From positions 1-64,000 of the forward strand of contig NZ_QRCT01000020.1 in NCBI RefSeq assembly GCF_003363435.1: DNA of 64,000 nt. The letters run 5' to 3'. This DNA comes from Anaerosacchariphilus polymeriproducens. GTDB taxonomy: Bacteria; Bacillota; Clostridia; Lachnospirales; Lachnospiraceae. Shown piece after piece: positions 7,627-16,179 of this stretch (position 1 is the stretch's first letter; every line of letters starts with the position of its first letter). The position numbers were made by a program, and so were the translations under genes. Under the pieces are notes generated by a model. It was not told the DNA's origin, ran no database searches, and saw only the letters and a list, made by a program, of their open reading frames with translations.

Positions 7627-9186
7627 TTATTCACTTTTACCATCTTCTGTCTGTTCATTCATTACTTTATTCGTTTGCTCTTTTGTCAGAACTTTAGCTC
7701 CTTCTTCTACGCCATTGCCAACATCAATTACGACCATATCTCCTTGAGCAATTCCATCTTCTATTTCTATATACTCTGTAGATGAAACTCCTGTAGTTAC
7801 CGGTTTCTTAACAACTATGTTATCTTCTACTATATAACAAAAATCTCCATCTTTTCCTGAGTTAATTGCCTGAACCGGAATTATTACAACATCTTTAGCA
7901 GAATCTATATTAATTTTTACCTTTGCCTCAATTCCAATAAAAATTTCATTATCGGGATTATCTACACGTACTTCTGCTTTTACTAAAGTAGCTCCTTTTT
8001 CATTCTTCTCTGCAATACGATTGATTCTGGTCACGGTACCTTTATATTCTTTTCCGGCAATAGTAATTTCAGCCGTTTGATTTTCTTTTATTTTCTCTAA
8101 ATCATATTTTGATAATGAAATATCTACTTTAATGGAATTTGATTGTGCAATCGTAAATAATTCTGCTCCTTGGGTTACGGTAGCGCCTTTCACTGCTGTT
8201 ACCGCTGCCACAATTCCATCAAAATCTGCAGTAATCCCTTTTTTCGCTTCTTCTAATAATTCTTCTGCTGTCATTCTATCATACTTTGCCAACTCTTGTT
8301 GTGCATCTAGTTGAGCTTTCTGACTACCATTGATCACAGTACTTTCTGATGAAGTTTTAATAGATTCCTGTTCCGCCAATTTACTCTGTAACGTCTGCAA
8401 CTGAGCACTTAATTCTTCTATTTGAGATTGTATTGGTGAAACAGCAGAACCATTCGCTGAACTTGTAGAAAGAGATGCAAGTTCTGCATTAATATCCACC
8501 TCTCGTTTTCCCCATGTAACCATATCGGCCTGCAGATCTTTCAATTTCTCTTTTTCTTTTTCAGTAATACTTCCATCCATTTCTTTCTTTTGATATGTAT
8601 CGATTTTGGCCTGAGCTTCAATTTTCTTTTTACTAATATCGATTGCTTCTTTTTTCAAACTTGCTTCTTTTTTGGCTGCTTCTTCATTTGAAGATGAGGG
8701 AAGCTGTCCCTTTAGTGACTCGATTTCAGCTTCTTTAGCAGAAATCTCAGACTGTAAATTTGATATTTTTTCTGACGCCTCACTTGCCTGAGCAGCACTT
8801 TTATTAGATTTTTCAATTTGATCCTGATATCCTAAATTGGTAGCTTTTGTTTGTAAGGAAGCTTTCTCATATTGAGTCTGTAAATCTTCCATATCATATT
8901 CCAATAGCTTATCACCTTTTTTAATAATACTTCCTACTTTTAATTCACATGTACTAATTTTTGCATTAACAGGTGAGAAGTAGCTTTTTGTATTTTCACT
9001 ACTCACTATTCCGCTGGTATCTAAGACTTCTTCTACATCACCAGTGACTGCCTGTACTACATTTACACTAGGTATCACTTCCTTTTTAAAAAGGTTAGGA
9101 ATAATACATAATCCTAATAAAATTACAATAATTACAATAACGGTGACCCGAATTATAATTTTTTTCTTTCCTTGTTTCTTTTTCAT
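7627..9186 (-). CDS. MacA-like efflux adaptor (HlyD/RND family)
   Basis: This 519-aa protein is anchored by one N-terminal helix (about 10-30). It then has a barrel-sandwich half (about 75-105, containing LKVGSIIKKGDKLLEYD), a long coiled coil rich in Lys, Glu and Gln (about 105-310), a second lipoyl half (about 315-350), a beta-barrel and a membrane-proximal domain. This is the MacA/HlyD layout. The coiled coil is unusually long and includes a Ser/Asn-rich break. The start ATG has GGGAGG eight bases upstream, and it lies two bases after the ATPase gene. In a Gram-positive cell it would act as an extracytoplasmic partner for the permease. Confidence 0.9.
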   Translation of the reverse strand: MKKKQGKKKIIIRVTVIVIIVILLGLCIIPNLFKKEVIPSVNVVQAVTGDVEEVLDTSGIVSSENTKSYFSPVNAKISTCELKVGSIIKKGDKLLEYDMEDLQTQYEKASLQTKATNLGYQDQIEKSNKSAAQASEASEKISNLQSEISAKEAEIESLKGQLPSSSNEEAAKKEASLKKEAIDISKKKIEAQAKIDTYQKKEMDGSITEKEKEKLKDLQADMVTWGKREVDINAELASLSTSSANGSAVSPIQSQIEELSAQLQTLQSKLAEQESIKTSSESTVINGSQKAQLDAQQELAKYDRMTAEELLEEAKKGITADFDGIVAAVTAVKGATVTQGAELFTIAQSNSIKVDISLSKYDLEKIKENQTAEITIAGKEYKGTVTRINRIAEKNEKGATLVKAEVRVDNPDNEIFIGIEAKVKINIDSAKDVVIIPVQAINSGKDGDFCYIVEDNIVVKKPVTTGVSSTEYIEIEDGIAQGDMVVIDVGNGVEEGAKVLTKEQTNKVMNEQTEDGKSE

Positions 9187-9188
9187 GG

Positions 9189-9884
9189 TTATTCCTCCCA
9201 ATTATTTTCTATATCCGATTCTATTCTTCCATCTTTGATACGTATTACTCTTTTCGCCTGAGCTGCGATATCATTGTCATGCGTAATCAAGATAACACTT
9301 CTTCCATCTGTATGTAAATCTTTTAAAATCTGTAATATTTCTGCACTTGAATGTGAATCTAAGTTACCAGTTGGTTCATCTGCTAAAATTACAGGTGGTT
9401 TCGCTGCAATAGCCCTGGCTATTGCCACCCTTTGTTGTTGTCCTCCAGACATTTCTGAAGGTTTATGATCCATTCTCGACTTTAGTCCAACCTGTATCAA
9501 AGAATCGGTCGCTAATTTTCTACGTTCTTTCTTGCCTATTCCACGATAAATTAAAGGCAGCTCAACATTTTCTAATGCTGTAAGATTCGCTACTAAATTA
9601 AAGCCCTGAAAGATAAAACCAATTTCTAAATTTCTAATTTCAGACAAACTGTCATCATCCATTTCAGAAACATCGTTACCATTTAATAAATAGGTACCTG
9701 ATGTCGGTATATCCAGACATCCAAGCATATTCATCAGAGTGGATTTCCCTGAGCCTGATTGCCCTATAATCGCAACAAACTCGCCATGATCGATTCTCAG
9801 ACTCACACCATCTAATGCCCGTACTTCATTCTCACCGGCATTATATATCTTATGAATATCATGGATTTCAATTAAAGCATCCAT
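9189..9884 (-). CDS. MacB/LolD-like ABC transporter ATP-binding protein
   Basis: The 231-aa cytosolic ATPase has Walker [10 protein letters not shown] (41-49), Q-loop FQGFNL (92-97), signature MSGGQ (145-149), Walker B ILADEP (166-171) and an H-loop ITHD. Its relatives are the LolD/MacB-type ATPases that pair with FtsX permeases. It is first in the three-gene exporter operon, with a strong AGGAGG site and a promoter about 60 bp upstream. Confidence 0.95.
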   Translation of the reverse strand: MDALIEIHDIHKIYNAGENEVRALDGVSLRIDHGEFVAIIGQSGSGKSTLMNMLGCLDIPTSGTYLLNGNDVSEMDDDSLSEIRNLEIGFIFQGFNLVANLTALENVELPLIYRGIGKKERRKLATDSLIQVGLKSRMDHKPSEMSGGQQQRVAIARAIAAKPPVILADEPTGNLDSHSSAEILQILKDLHTDGRSVILITHDNDIAAQAKRVIRIKDGRIESDIENNWEE

Positions 9885-9919
9885 CTATTTTCCTCCTCTT
9901 AAGATTTTAAACAATTTTA

Positions 9920-9965
9920 TGTATTACTTGGTTAATACAATAATACATTTAATAAAATTTGTCAA
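9920..9965 (-). promoter_or_regulatory. promoter and possible operator of the MacAB-like operon
   Basis: On the minus strand TTGACA (9960-9965), a 17-bp spacer and TATTGT (9937-9942) form a good promoter. An inverted repeat TGTATTA-N6-TAATACA (9920-9939) covers the 3' edge of the -10 and the transcription start, a usual place for a repressor site. No regulator gene is adjacent. Confidence 0.65.
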
Positions 9966-10073
9966 CTCTTTACAGAGAATATCATATAATTACTTAGAAT
10001 TATTTTGAATTTGTTTAATATTTTCTTAACGCTGGCCACTTGAAAGAACAGACTTTCTAACCACCTCAAATGC

Positions 10074-10141
10074 ATTAAGGGAATCTTAGTTCCGTAAATG
10101 GATGCTTTTGCATCCAAAGTTGGAACTTAGATTCCCTTAAT
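10074..10141. repeat. 68-bp near-perfect palindrome
   Basis: Two 20-nt arms (10074-10093 and 10122-10141) pair with one T-T mismatch. Inside them a second 7-bp stem TGGATGC/GCATCCA with a TTTT loop spans 10099-10116. No T-tract follows on either strand. It lies between the ribU-like gene end and the exporter promoter. Confidence 0.75.
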
Positions 10142-10178
10142 ACAAACCAAAGAGATAACAGATATGGATCTAGCCCAC

Positions 10179-10769
10179 TTAGTGCTGGCCTTTAATAACA
10201 GGTGAAATATGTTTATATATCAAAAACGTAATTCCAACACTTAACATCCCTTTTACAAAAGTAAATGGCATATTTATAAAAATGAGTGCTTCCCATAGAT
10301 TATCTATTTTCGGATAAAGTATCTGATATGATTTTATTATGGTCTCCATTGGCATTAACATAGAATAAAACGGATACACAATAAAGTAATTGGATAGTAT
10401 TGAAGCTGCTGCCATAGCAACTGCCCCTATCACGGCTCCTATGAATGCCCATTTTCGATTTTTCTTCTTTTTATAGATGAAACCTGCCGGCACTACAAAA
10501 CAAATTCCCAAAATTAAATTTGATAGTTCGCCGATACCACCTGATTTCGTAACCATTAAATGCAATAAATTTTTAATTAAGCAGATGAACACGCCTGAAA
10601 CCGGTCCTAAAGAAAATGATCCGACTAAAGCAGGCAGGTCTGAAATATCCATCTTGATATATTCCGGCACAAACGATATACTGAACTGCATATACATCAA
10701 AATAAAACTGATAGCTGACAACATTCCAATCATTGTAATTTTTCTAATATCTAATCTTTTATAACTCAT
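10179..10769 (-). CDS. ECF transporter S component, RibU-like (riboflavin)
   Basis: The 196-aa protein has about six membrane helices and the S-component start (MIGMLSAISFILMYM) that contacts the EcfT subunit. The stretch PEYIKMDISDLPALVGSFSLGP followed by IKNLLHL (about 35-70) is close to RibU riboflavin transporters, so riboflavin is the likely substrate. Energy would come from shared EcfA/EcfT subunits encoded elsewhere. It starts 14 bp after tex and is probably co-transcribed with it; no FMN riboswitch is present in the gap. Riboflavin specificity is inferred from similarity only. Confidence 0.85.
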   Translation of the reverse strand: MSYKRLDIRKITMIGMLSAISFILMYMQFSISFVPEYIKMDISDLPALVGSFSLGPVSGVFICLIKNLLHLMVTKSGGIGELSNLILGICFVVPAGFIYKKKKNRKWAFIGAVIGAVAMAAASILSNYFIVYPFYSMLMPMETIIKSYQILYPKIDNLWEALIFINMPFTFVKGMLSVGITFLIYKHISPVIKGQH

Positions 10770-10783
10770 AATTTCTCCTTAAG

Positions 10784-12925
10784 TTAACCTTTCATCGTTA
10801 ACTGAATTCTTTTTTTCGCCAAATCAACACTCATGACCTTTACCTCTATAATATCACCTACGCTAACTACTTCTAACGGATGTTTAATATAACGGTCTGT
10901 CATTTGTGATATATGAACCAAACCATCTTGATGAACTCCAATATCCACGAAAGCACCAAAATCAATTACATTACGTACCGTACCTTTTAAGGTCATTCCT
11001 TCTTTCAGATCTTTCATCTCCAACACATCTGTTCTTAATATCGGCTTTGGCATTTCATCTCTTGGATCTCTTCCCGGCTTTTCTAATTCTTTTATGATAT
11101 CCTGTAAAGTCATTTCCCCAATTTCCAATTCTTTAGAAATAGTCTTAGTATCCTTTACTGACTTAGATATATTTCCTAACGTTCCTTTTTTTAAATCTTC
11201 AGGTGTATAACCCAGCTTCTCTAGAAATTTTTCAGCAGCTTCGTAACTCTCAGGATGGACGCTGGTTTTATCTAACGGATTGTTCCCATCCTGGATTCTC
11301 ATAAATCCTGCACACTGTTCAAAAGCTTTAGGACCTAATTTAGCAACCTTTAGTAATTGTTTTCTATCTTTAAATTTTCCATTTTCTTCACGATATAATA
11401 CTATGTTTTTAGCGATAGCTTTACTGATTCCGGAAATATATTCCAAAAGTGATGCAGAAGCTGTATTTAAATCAACGCCAACTTTATTTACACTATCTTC
11501 TACAACTCCGGTAAGCGCTTCACTTAATTTTTTTTGATTCATGTCATGCTGATACTGACCCACACCTATAGACTTTGGATCTATTTTAACTAATTCAGCT
11601 AATGGATCTTGTAACCTTCTGGCAATGGATACTGCACTCCTTTGTCCTACATCAAAATTTGGGAATTCTTCGGTTGCTAATTTACTTGCTGAATAAACAG
11701 ATGCACCGGCTTCGTTAACGATAATATATTGTACTTGTTCTTGAATTTCTTTCAATAAATCTACAATAATCATTTCTGATTCTCTTGAAGCAGTACCATT
11801 TCCTACAGATATCAGATTAATATTATATTTTCTAATTAATTTTTTCAAAACTTCTTTCGATTCGTCCACCTTATTCTGGGGAGCCGTCGGATAAATAACT
11901 GTCGTATCCAAAACTTTACCTGTTCCATCTACAACGGCTAACTTACAACCGGTACGAAAAGCCGGATCCCATCCTAAAACGTTCTGATTAACGATAGGCG
12001 GCTGCATAAGAAGCTGTTCCAAATTTTTACCAAATACTTTAATCGCACCATCTTCTGCTCTTTCTGTCAATTCATTACGGATTTCTCTTTCAATGGCTGG
12101 CGCTATCAAGCGTTTATAACTATCTTCAATCGCCGCTTTTAAAAGTGGTGTTGTATTTACATTATCATTAGAAATTACTTTATTTTCTAAATAGCGAATG
12201 ATTTTGTCTTCCGGAGCCTCTAATTTCACATTCAATATTTTTTCTTTTTCGCCACGATTCAATGCAAGTATTCTATGGCCTGCTAATTTGCTGATCGGTT
12301 CTTCAAAATCATAATACATTTCAAATACGGACTCTGCTTTTTCGTCTTTTGCCTGTGAAATGATTTTACCTTCTTTTGCGGTAAGCTCCCGTATGCGAAT
12401 TCTATAATCTGCTTCATCGGAGATAAATTCTGCAATGATATCCAAAGCTCCTGCAATTGCCTCCTCTACTGAATGAACTTCTTTCTCTTCATTTAAGAAT
12501 TGTTTCGCTTCTTCTTCAATGGAATTGCTAGTCATCTGCAATGTAATAATATTAGCTAATGGTTCTAATCCTTTTTCTTTTGCAATCGTAGCTCTTGTCC
12601 TTCGTTTCGGTCGATATGGACGATATAGATCTTCTACTACTACCAAAGTTTCTGCAGAAAGAATTTGATTTTTCAACTCTTCTGACAGTTTCCCCTGTTC
12701 TTCTATCGTAGCTAAAACTTGTTGCTTTTTCTCTTCCAAATTTCTCAGATAATTCAAACGGTCATTTAAATTTCTTAATACTTCATCATTTAAAGCTCCG
12801 GTAACTTCTTTTCTATATCTTGCAATAAATGGTATCGTATTCCCTTCATCTATTAATTTGACTGCCGCTTCTACCTGCCACTTCTCCACTTTAAGTTCTT
12901 GTGTCAATACTTTTGTAATATCCAT
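10784..12925 (-). CDS. tex: Tex-family S1 RNA-binding transcription accessory protein
   Basis: Tex (YhgF) is a conserved nucleic-acid-binding protein. The 713-aa length and layout fit: N-terminal helical Tex domain, YqgF-like RNase H fold (about 320-450, with GWDPAFRTGCKLAVVDG), tandem helix-hairpin-helix segments (about 490-560), and a C-terminal S1 domain (about 640-713, GTVRNVIDFGAFVDIGVHQDG). The start has AAGGAG and lies opposite the plus-strand DUF4190 gene. It is followed by the RibU-like gene after 14 bp. Confidence 0.95.
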   Translation of the reverse strand: MDITKVLTQELKVEKWQVEAAVKLIDEGNTIPFIARYRKEVTGALNDEVLRNLNDRLNYLRNLEEKKQQVLATIEEQGKLSEELKNQILSAETLVVVEDLYRPYRPKRRTRATIAKEKGLEPLANIITLQMTSNSIEEEAKQFLNEEKEVHSVEEAIAGALDIIAEFISDEADYRIRIRELTAKEGKIISQAKDEKAESVFEMYYDFEEPISKLAGHRILALNRGEKEKILNVKLEAPEDKIIRYLENKVISNDNVNTTPLLKAAIEDSYKRLIAPAIEREIRNELTERAEDGAIKVFGKNLEQLLMQPPIVNQNVLGWDPAFRTGCKLAVVDGTGKVLDTTVIYPTAPQNKVDESKEVLKKLIRKYNINLISVGNGTASRESEMIIVDLLKEIQEQVQYIIVNEAGASVYSASKLATEEFPNFDVGQRSAVSIARRLQDPLAELVKIDPKSIGVGQYQHDMNQKKLSEALTGVVEDSVNKVGVDLNTASASLLEYISGISKAIAKNIVLYREENGKFKDRKQLLKVAKLGPKAFEQCAGFMRIQDGNNPLDKTSVHPESYEAAEKFLEKLGYTPEDLKKGTLGNISKSVKDTKTISKELEIGEMTLQDIIKELEKPGRDPRDEMPKPILRTDVLEMKDLKEGMTLKGTVRNVIDFGAFVDIGVHQDGLVHISQMTDRYIKHPLEVVSVGDIIEVKVMSVDLAKKRIQLTMKG

Positions 12926-13109
12926 CTATAATGCTCCTTTTCACTTATAAAGTGTCTTCTTTGTTACTATTTCTTACGAGTCCAGTAACTTTTTTCTGTT
13001 GCTTATTATAATTCATATTATTACCGGATTCAAGAAGTAATTGAAATTATTGGATATCCATGTTACAATGTTGCAAATAGTTTATAATTTATTTCAAGGG
13101 GGATATATC

Positions 13110-13640
13110 ATGAATTACAATGATAATGATTGGAATCCAAATTCTGATCAAAATACCACAAATCAGAATCAAAACGAGGTACCAAACAACTACACTGATT
13201 CAAATCAAAGTTACAACAACTATCCTGAAACGCAACAAGGAAACAACAATTACAATAATTACCAGCAGTCATATAATTATAATAATAACAATGCTCCAGA
13301 GCCAACAGGCTCAAACGGAATGGCAATCGCTTCTCTAGTATTAGGTATTTTATCAATACCTGCTGTATTTTGCTGTTGTCCAATTTTCGCTGGTCTCGGT
13401 CTTATTTTTGGAATTCTTTCTAAAGGCAATGCTCCTCAAAGAGACTCAAAAGCAACGATTGGTATTATAATATCTTCTATCGGATTGGTTCTTGCTATTA
13501 TTTATATTATTTTAATAATTATCGGTATCAACAGTTATGGTGGATGGGATGATTTTCAACGGGAAATTACCAGAGAATATTCCAATTATGATTATGATAA
13601 CAGTTTATCCATTCTTCCGTTTCTAAATCAAATATTATAA
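13110..13640 (+). CDS. DUF4190 membrane protein with Asn/Gln-rich N-terminus
   Basis: This 176-aa plus-strand gene starts at the ATG after AAGGGGG (an upstream in-frame ATG at 13041 has no site). Residues 1-68 are a low-complexity Asn/Gln/Tyr tract. Then come a hydrophobic hairpin (about 70-103) with the FCCCP segment and a second helix (about 115-146), which is the DUF4190 pattern, ending in a short acidic Tyr/Asp tail. The family function is not known. The Asn-rich tail is probably disordered and cytosolic. The gene ends at a bidirectional terminator shared with the DUF2752 gene. Confidence 0.85.
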   Translation: MNYNDNDWNPNSDQNTTNQNQNEVPNNYTDSNQSYNNYPETQQGNNNYNNYQQSYNYNNNNAPEPTGSNGMAIASLVLGILSIPAVFCCCPIFAGLGLIFGILSKGNAPQRDSKATIGIIISSIGLVLAIIYIILIIIGINSYGGWDDFQREITREYSNYDYDNSLSILPFLNQIL

Positions 13641-13647
13641 AATACTA

Positions 13648-13686
13648 AAAGCTGTTTTGCTATATCAATTATAGCAGAACAGCTTT
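13648..13686. terminator. bidirectional terminator
   Basis: A 17-bp stem (one G-U) with a 5-nt loop lies between the convergent DUF4190 and DUF2752 genes. AAA/TTT runs on both sides give a U-tract in each direction, and the stem overlaps the DUF2752 stop codon. Confidence 0.9.
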
Positions 13687-14104
13687 ATTTAATAATACGA
13701 ATTCCCCAGCCTATGTAGACAATATTTTTTATAAAGCAATTTAATATAATTATAAAAAGTGCAATCCATAAATAAATATCTTTGTATTTCATACCTATTT
13801 TGATTTTTCCTTTAGATACCAGCTGAATGGTATTTGTGACCATATAAATCATATAAATCGCTGCTGTATAAGGAACTACCGGATGATAAATAAAAGACTG
13901 TAGAATTTCTCCTTTCATTAAACTCATTACTGCTCTTGTTCCACCACAACCAGGACAATACAATCCAAATAAGCTATGTATAAGACATGGTGCCGTAATA
14001 GATGATAACGAGATTGAAAATACTTCCCCTAAAAGGAATGCTATTAAAACAATTACAAATAATATCCATCCGGTAATATATAATCCTTTATTTTCTGAAT
14101 CCAT
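13685..14104 (-). CDS. DUF2752 membrane protein
   Basis: A 139-aa protein with about three membrane helices and the DUF2752 hallmark CPGCGGTRA (50-58) right after FGLY. The start is the ATG with AAGGGGG six bases upstream; an upstream GTG gives only eight more residues and has no site. The conserved CxxC could bind metal or form a disulfide at the membrane surface, but the function is unknown. DUF2752 genes often sit beside DUF4190 or TM2 genes, as here. Confidence 0.88.
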   Translation of the reverse strand: MDSENKGLYITGWILFVIVLIAFLLGEVFSISLSSITAPCLIHSLFGLYCPGCGGTRAVMSLMKGEILQSFIYHPVVPYTAAIYMIYMVTNTIQLVSKGKIKIGMKYKDIYLWIALFIIILNCFIKNIVYIGWGIRIIK

Positions 14105-14157
14105 CCGTTTCCCCCTTTTTCTTTCCACAATATATCATATCAAAAAATCAAATAAGG

Positions 14158-14320
14158 GGCAATAGACTTGTGACTGAATTTGTGATATAATTTATACAAT
14201 TCAAATAACGATTGACTAAAAACAATACTGCTTTTTATTTAACCAATCAGCTTCCTACTGATTCAAATACATAATTTTATAAACACAAAAGTATCTGTAT
14301 ATTTTATAGATACTTTTTTA
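14158..14320 (+). ncRNA. candidate small RNA
   Basis: On the plus strand a TATAAT near 14187, with a weak TAGACT -35 17 bp upstream, is followed by about 100 nt without an open frame. These contain a small hairpin (AATCAG/CTGATT, about 14245-14265) and then a terminator-like stem AAAAGTATCT/AGATACTTTT with T6 (14287-14320). I recognise no Rfam family. It could equally be untranslated debris. Confidence 0.3.
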
Positions 14321-14510
14321 TTTTAAAGAATTTTCTTTTCAATTTATTATTAATATTATTTTAATTTATTTGTAAGATATTCTTAATATTGTTCGGTTCC
14401 TTTTTTCTACAATTTTAGCTATATTTAGAGTAATAATGCTAATACAAACTCTCTTTACCGTTTTAATAATTCTAAAATGTAATATTTTATATTTTTTTCA
14501 GATTCAGGTA

Positions 14511-14552
14511 TTGACATTATGTTACGTAAATGTTAAATTTATATTACGCAAA
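14511..14552 (+). promoter_or_regulatory. promoter with direct-repeat operator candidate
   Basis: TTGACA (14511-14516), a 17-bp spacer and TAAATT (14534-14539) make a plausible promoter. The 9-mer TTACGTAAA (14522-14530) is repeated as TTACGCAAA (14544-14552), 22 bp apart (two helix turns), which suggests a regulator bound on one face of the DNA. Confidence 0.5.
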
Positions 14553-14957
14553 CATATTGTTTATAGTAGTATTTATAACAAAATTTAACATTTGTCATGC
14601 AGAGAATATGTTTTTATTAATGTAATTCTTACAAACGGAGGTGCTACATTATCTTAAAACACATTGATAAAGACATTAGTAAATAACATACTTATCTATA
14701 TTCAATTATGCTTTGATTACCTAACATAAATAATCTTATTACAAAAAGGAGGAATTGATAAAAAGAATACTTTTAGAAACAAGGAAAACGTCTTGATTTT
14801 AAGATAGACCACAATTCATTCTATAAATATACCAAATCATTTGATATAGATCAAATACAAAATCACAAAACAACAATTCAAAATAAAGAACCAAAACGCC
14901 TATGGCACCCACTTTTCCAGTTCCTCTTTCACCGAGGGGAACTGGTCTTTTTATTTT
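14546..14957 (+). other. transcribed region with ribosome sites but no start codon
   Basis: Between the promoter at 14511 and a strong terminator at 14957 there is about 400 nt with two good Shine-Dalgarno sequences (GGAGG at 14638-14642 and AGGAGG at 14747-14752). Each is followed at a normal distance by a near-ATG codon (ATC, ATA) and a frame of only 12-13 codons. No known structured RNA was recognised. It may be a leader, a regulatory RNA or the remains of small genes. Confidence 0.35.
14917..14957 (+). terminator. strong intrinsic terminator
   Basis: CCAGTTCCTC pairs with GAGGGGAACTGG around a 7-nt loop, followed by TCTTTTTATTTT. It separates the upstream transcript from the hydrolase promoter that starts 28 bp later. 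Confidence 0.88.
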
Positions 14958-14984
14958 ATAGAATATACTTTAATATTTCTTAAG

Positions 14985-15013
14985 TTGACATATTATTGCA
15001 CAACTATTAAAAT
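14985..15013 (+). promoter_or_regulatory. promoter of the polyester-hydrolase-like gene
   Basis: Perfect TTGACA (14985-14990), a 17-bp spacer and TAAAAT (15008-15013). The 5' leader to the ATG at 15192 is about 170 nt long and contains another AAGGAGG (about 15095) not followed by a start codon. Confidence 0.8.
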
Positions 15014-15191
15014 TATGTTACCTTAAAGTATTGTTTTGGCAATATATTAAGTTTTTTTAATTAATTTTGTCAATTGATACTAAATTAATAAGATAAGGAG
15101 GGTTTTACACGGGGTATTTGAAAACAGTATTCTTAATTGACATCGCTAATAACAACTATTTTAAGGAATATATTTAGTAGGAGAGAATTAT

Positions 15192-16139
15192 ATGAATAAG
15201 GAGAAGTCATCTTTCGATCAAACAGCAAAAATCACAACAAGAAGCAAATCTATCTTTAAAACTATCTTTACTTACTTATTAGTATTGGCATTTATCACAA
15301 CAATTTTTCCTATGAATGCCTTTGCTAATAGCCCTGCAATCATCCGCAATGAAGAAGCACCGGGAAAATATGCCGGAAACGGCCCATTTTCTTATAATTC
15401 TTATCGCCTGCCTCTTCTATCTGTATATGGTACCGGAGGTGCAACGGTTTATTATCCAACAAGCGGAACAGCACCTTATTCCGGGCTTGTTTATTGTCCT
15501 CCCTATACAGCCAAACAATCAGCATTGGCAGCTTGGGGGCCGTTTTTCGCATCACACGGTATTATATTAGTAACTTTTGACACATTAACTCCACTAGACC
15601 CTGTCTCTTTGAGAGCTCTGCAGCAAAGAACCGTTCTGAATGCATTAAAAACAGAAAATTCACGTTTGAACAGTCCTCTCTATCAAAAAGTCGCTACGGA
15701 TAGAATCGGAGCAATGGGTTGGTCCATGGGTGGTGGAGCTACTTGGATTAATTCTGCAGAATATTCAGGACTCAAAACAGCTATGACAATAGCGGGGCAT
15801 AATTTATCATCCACGAACTTAAATTCAAAAGGTTACAATACAAAATGCCCTACTTTAATTATGAATGGTGCTATGGATACTACAGGTCTTGGAGGCTTGG
15901 GACAATCTAATGGAGTTTATAAAAATATTCCTGCAAATGTACCAAAAGTACTATATGAAGTTGCATCAGCAGGCCATTTAAATTGGACTTCGCCTATTTC
16001 TGCATCTAATGATGTGGCTGCAATCGCACTTGCATTTCAGAAAACTTATCTGGATGGAGACTCCCGTTGGTTAGCTTTTATTACAAGGCCCAATAGTAAT
16101 GTTTCTATCTGGGAAACTTCCAATTTAATGAATCCATAA
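15192..16139 (+). CDS. secreted PETase/cutinase-like polyester hydrolase
   Basis: A 315-aa alpha/beta hydrolase with a signal peptide (positive start, helix about 22-40, cleavage likely after AFA at 45). The nucleophile elbow is GWSMGGG (176-182) with catalytic Ser178; Asp229 (MNGAMD) and His262 (SAGHLN) complete the triad, and Tyr105 with Met179 form the oxyanion hole. Order and wording (TVYYPT, YTAKQS, WGPFFASHGI, LQQR, SPLY-KV) closely follow Ideonella sakaiensis PETase and bacterial cutinases, recalled from memory. Trp177 matches the PETase Trp159, where classical cutinases have His. The clamp Trp185 is replaced by His203, and the two PETase disulfides are absent. It should cleave esters of polymers or lipids outside the cell; the substrate is unknown. 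It has its own promoter, an AGGAG site and a terminator, and stands alone on the plus strand. Confidence 0.88.
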   Translation: MNKEKSSFDQTAKITTRSKSIFKTIFTYLLVLAFITTIFPMNAFANSPAIIRNEEAPGKYAGNGPFSYNSYRLPLLSVYGTGGATVYYPTSGTAPYSGLVYCPPYTAKQSALAAWGPFFASHGIILVTFDTLTPLDPVSLRALQQRTVLNALKTENSRLNSPLYQKVATDRIGAMGWSMGGGATWINSAEYSGLKTAMTIAGHNLSSTNLNSKGYNTKCPTLIMNGAMDTTGLGGLGQSNGVYKNIPANVPKVLYEVASAGHLNWTSPISASNDVAAIALAFQKTYLDGDSRWLAFITRPNSNVSIWETSNLMNP

Positions 16140-16144
16140 AAAAC

Positions 16145-16174
16145 GGGGTAAGTTTTTCAACTTACCCCTCTTTA
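16145..16174. terminator. terminator between hydrolase and lysC
   Basis: A perfect 10-bp stem GGGGTAAGTT/AACTTACCCC with a 4-nt loop lies between the two convergent genes. It is followed by CTCTTT on the plus strand and AAAAACC on the other side (which reads as a U-run on the minus strand). Confidence 0.85.
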
Positions 16175-16179
16175 AATTC

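Noticed and set aside
10770-10783. Possible FMN riboswitch before the RibU-like gene
   Set aside because: The gap to tex is only 14 bp and no RFN element is present.
13041-13109. Upstream start for the DUF4190 gene
   Set aside because: No ribosome site before it; the ATG at 13110 has AAGGGGG.
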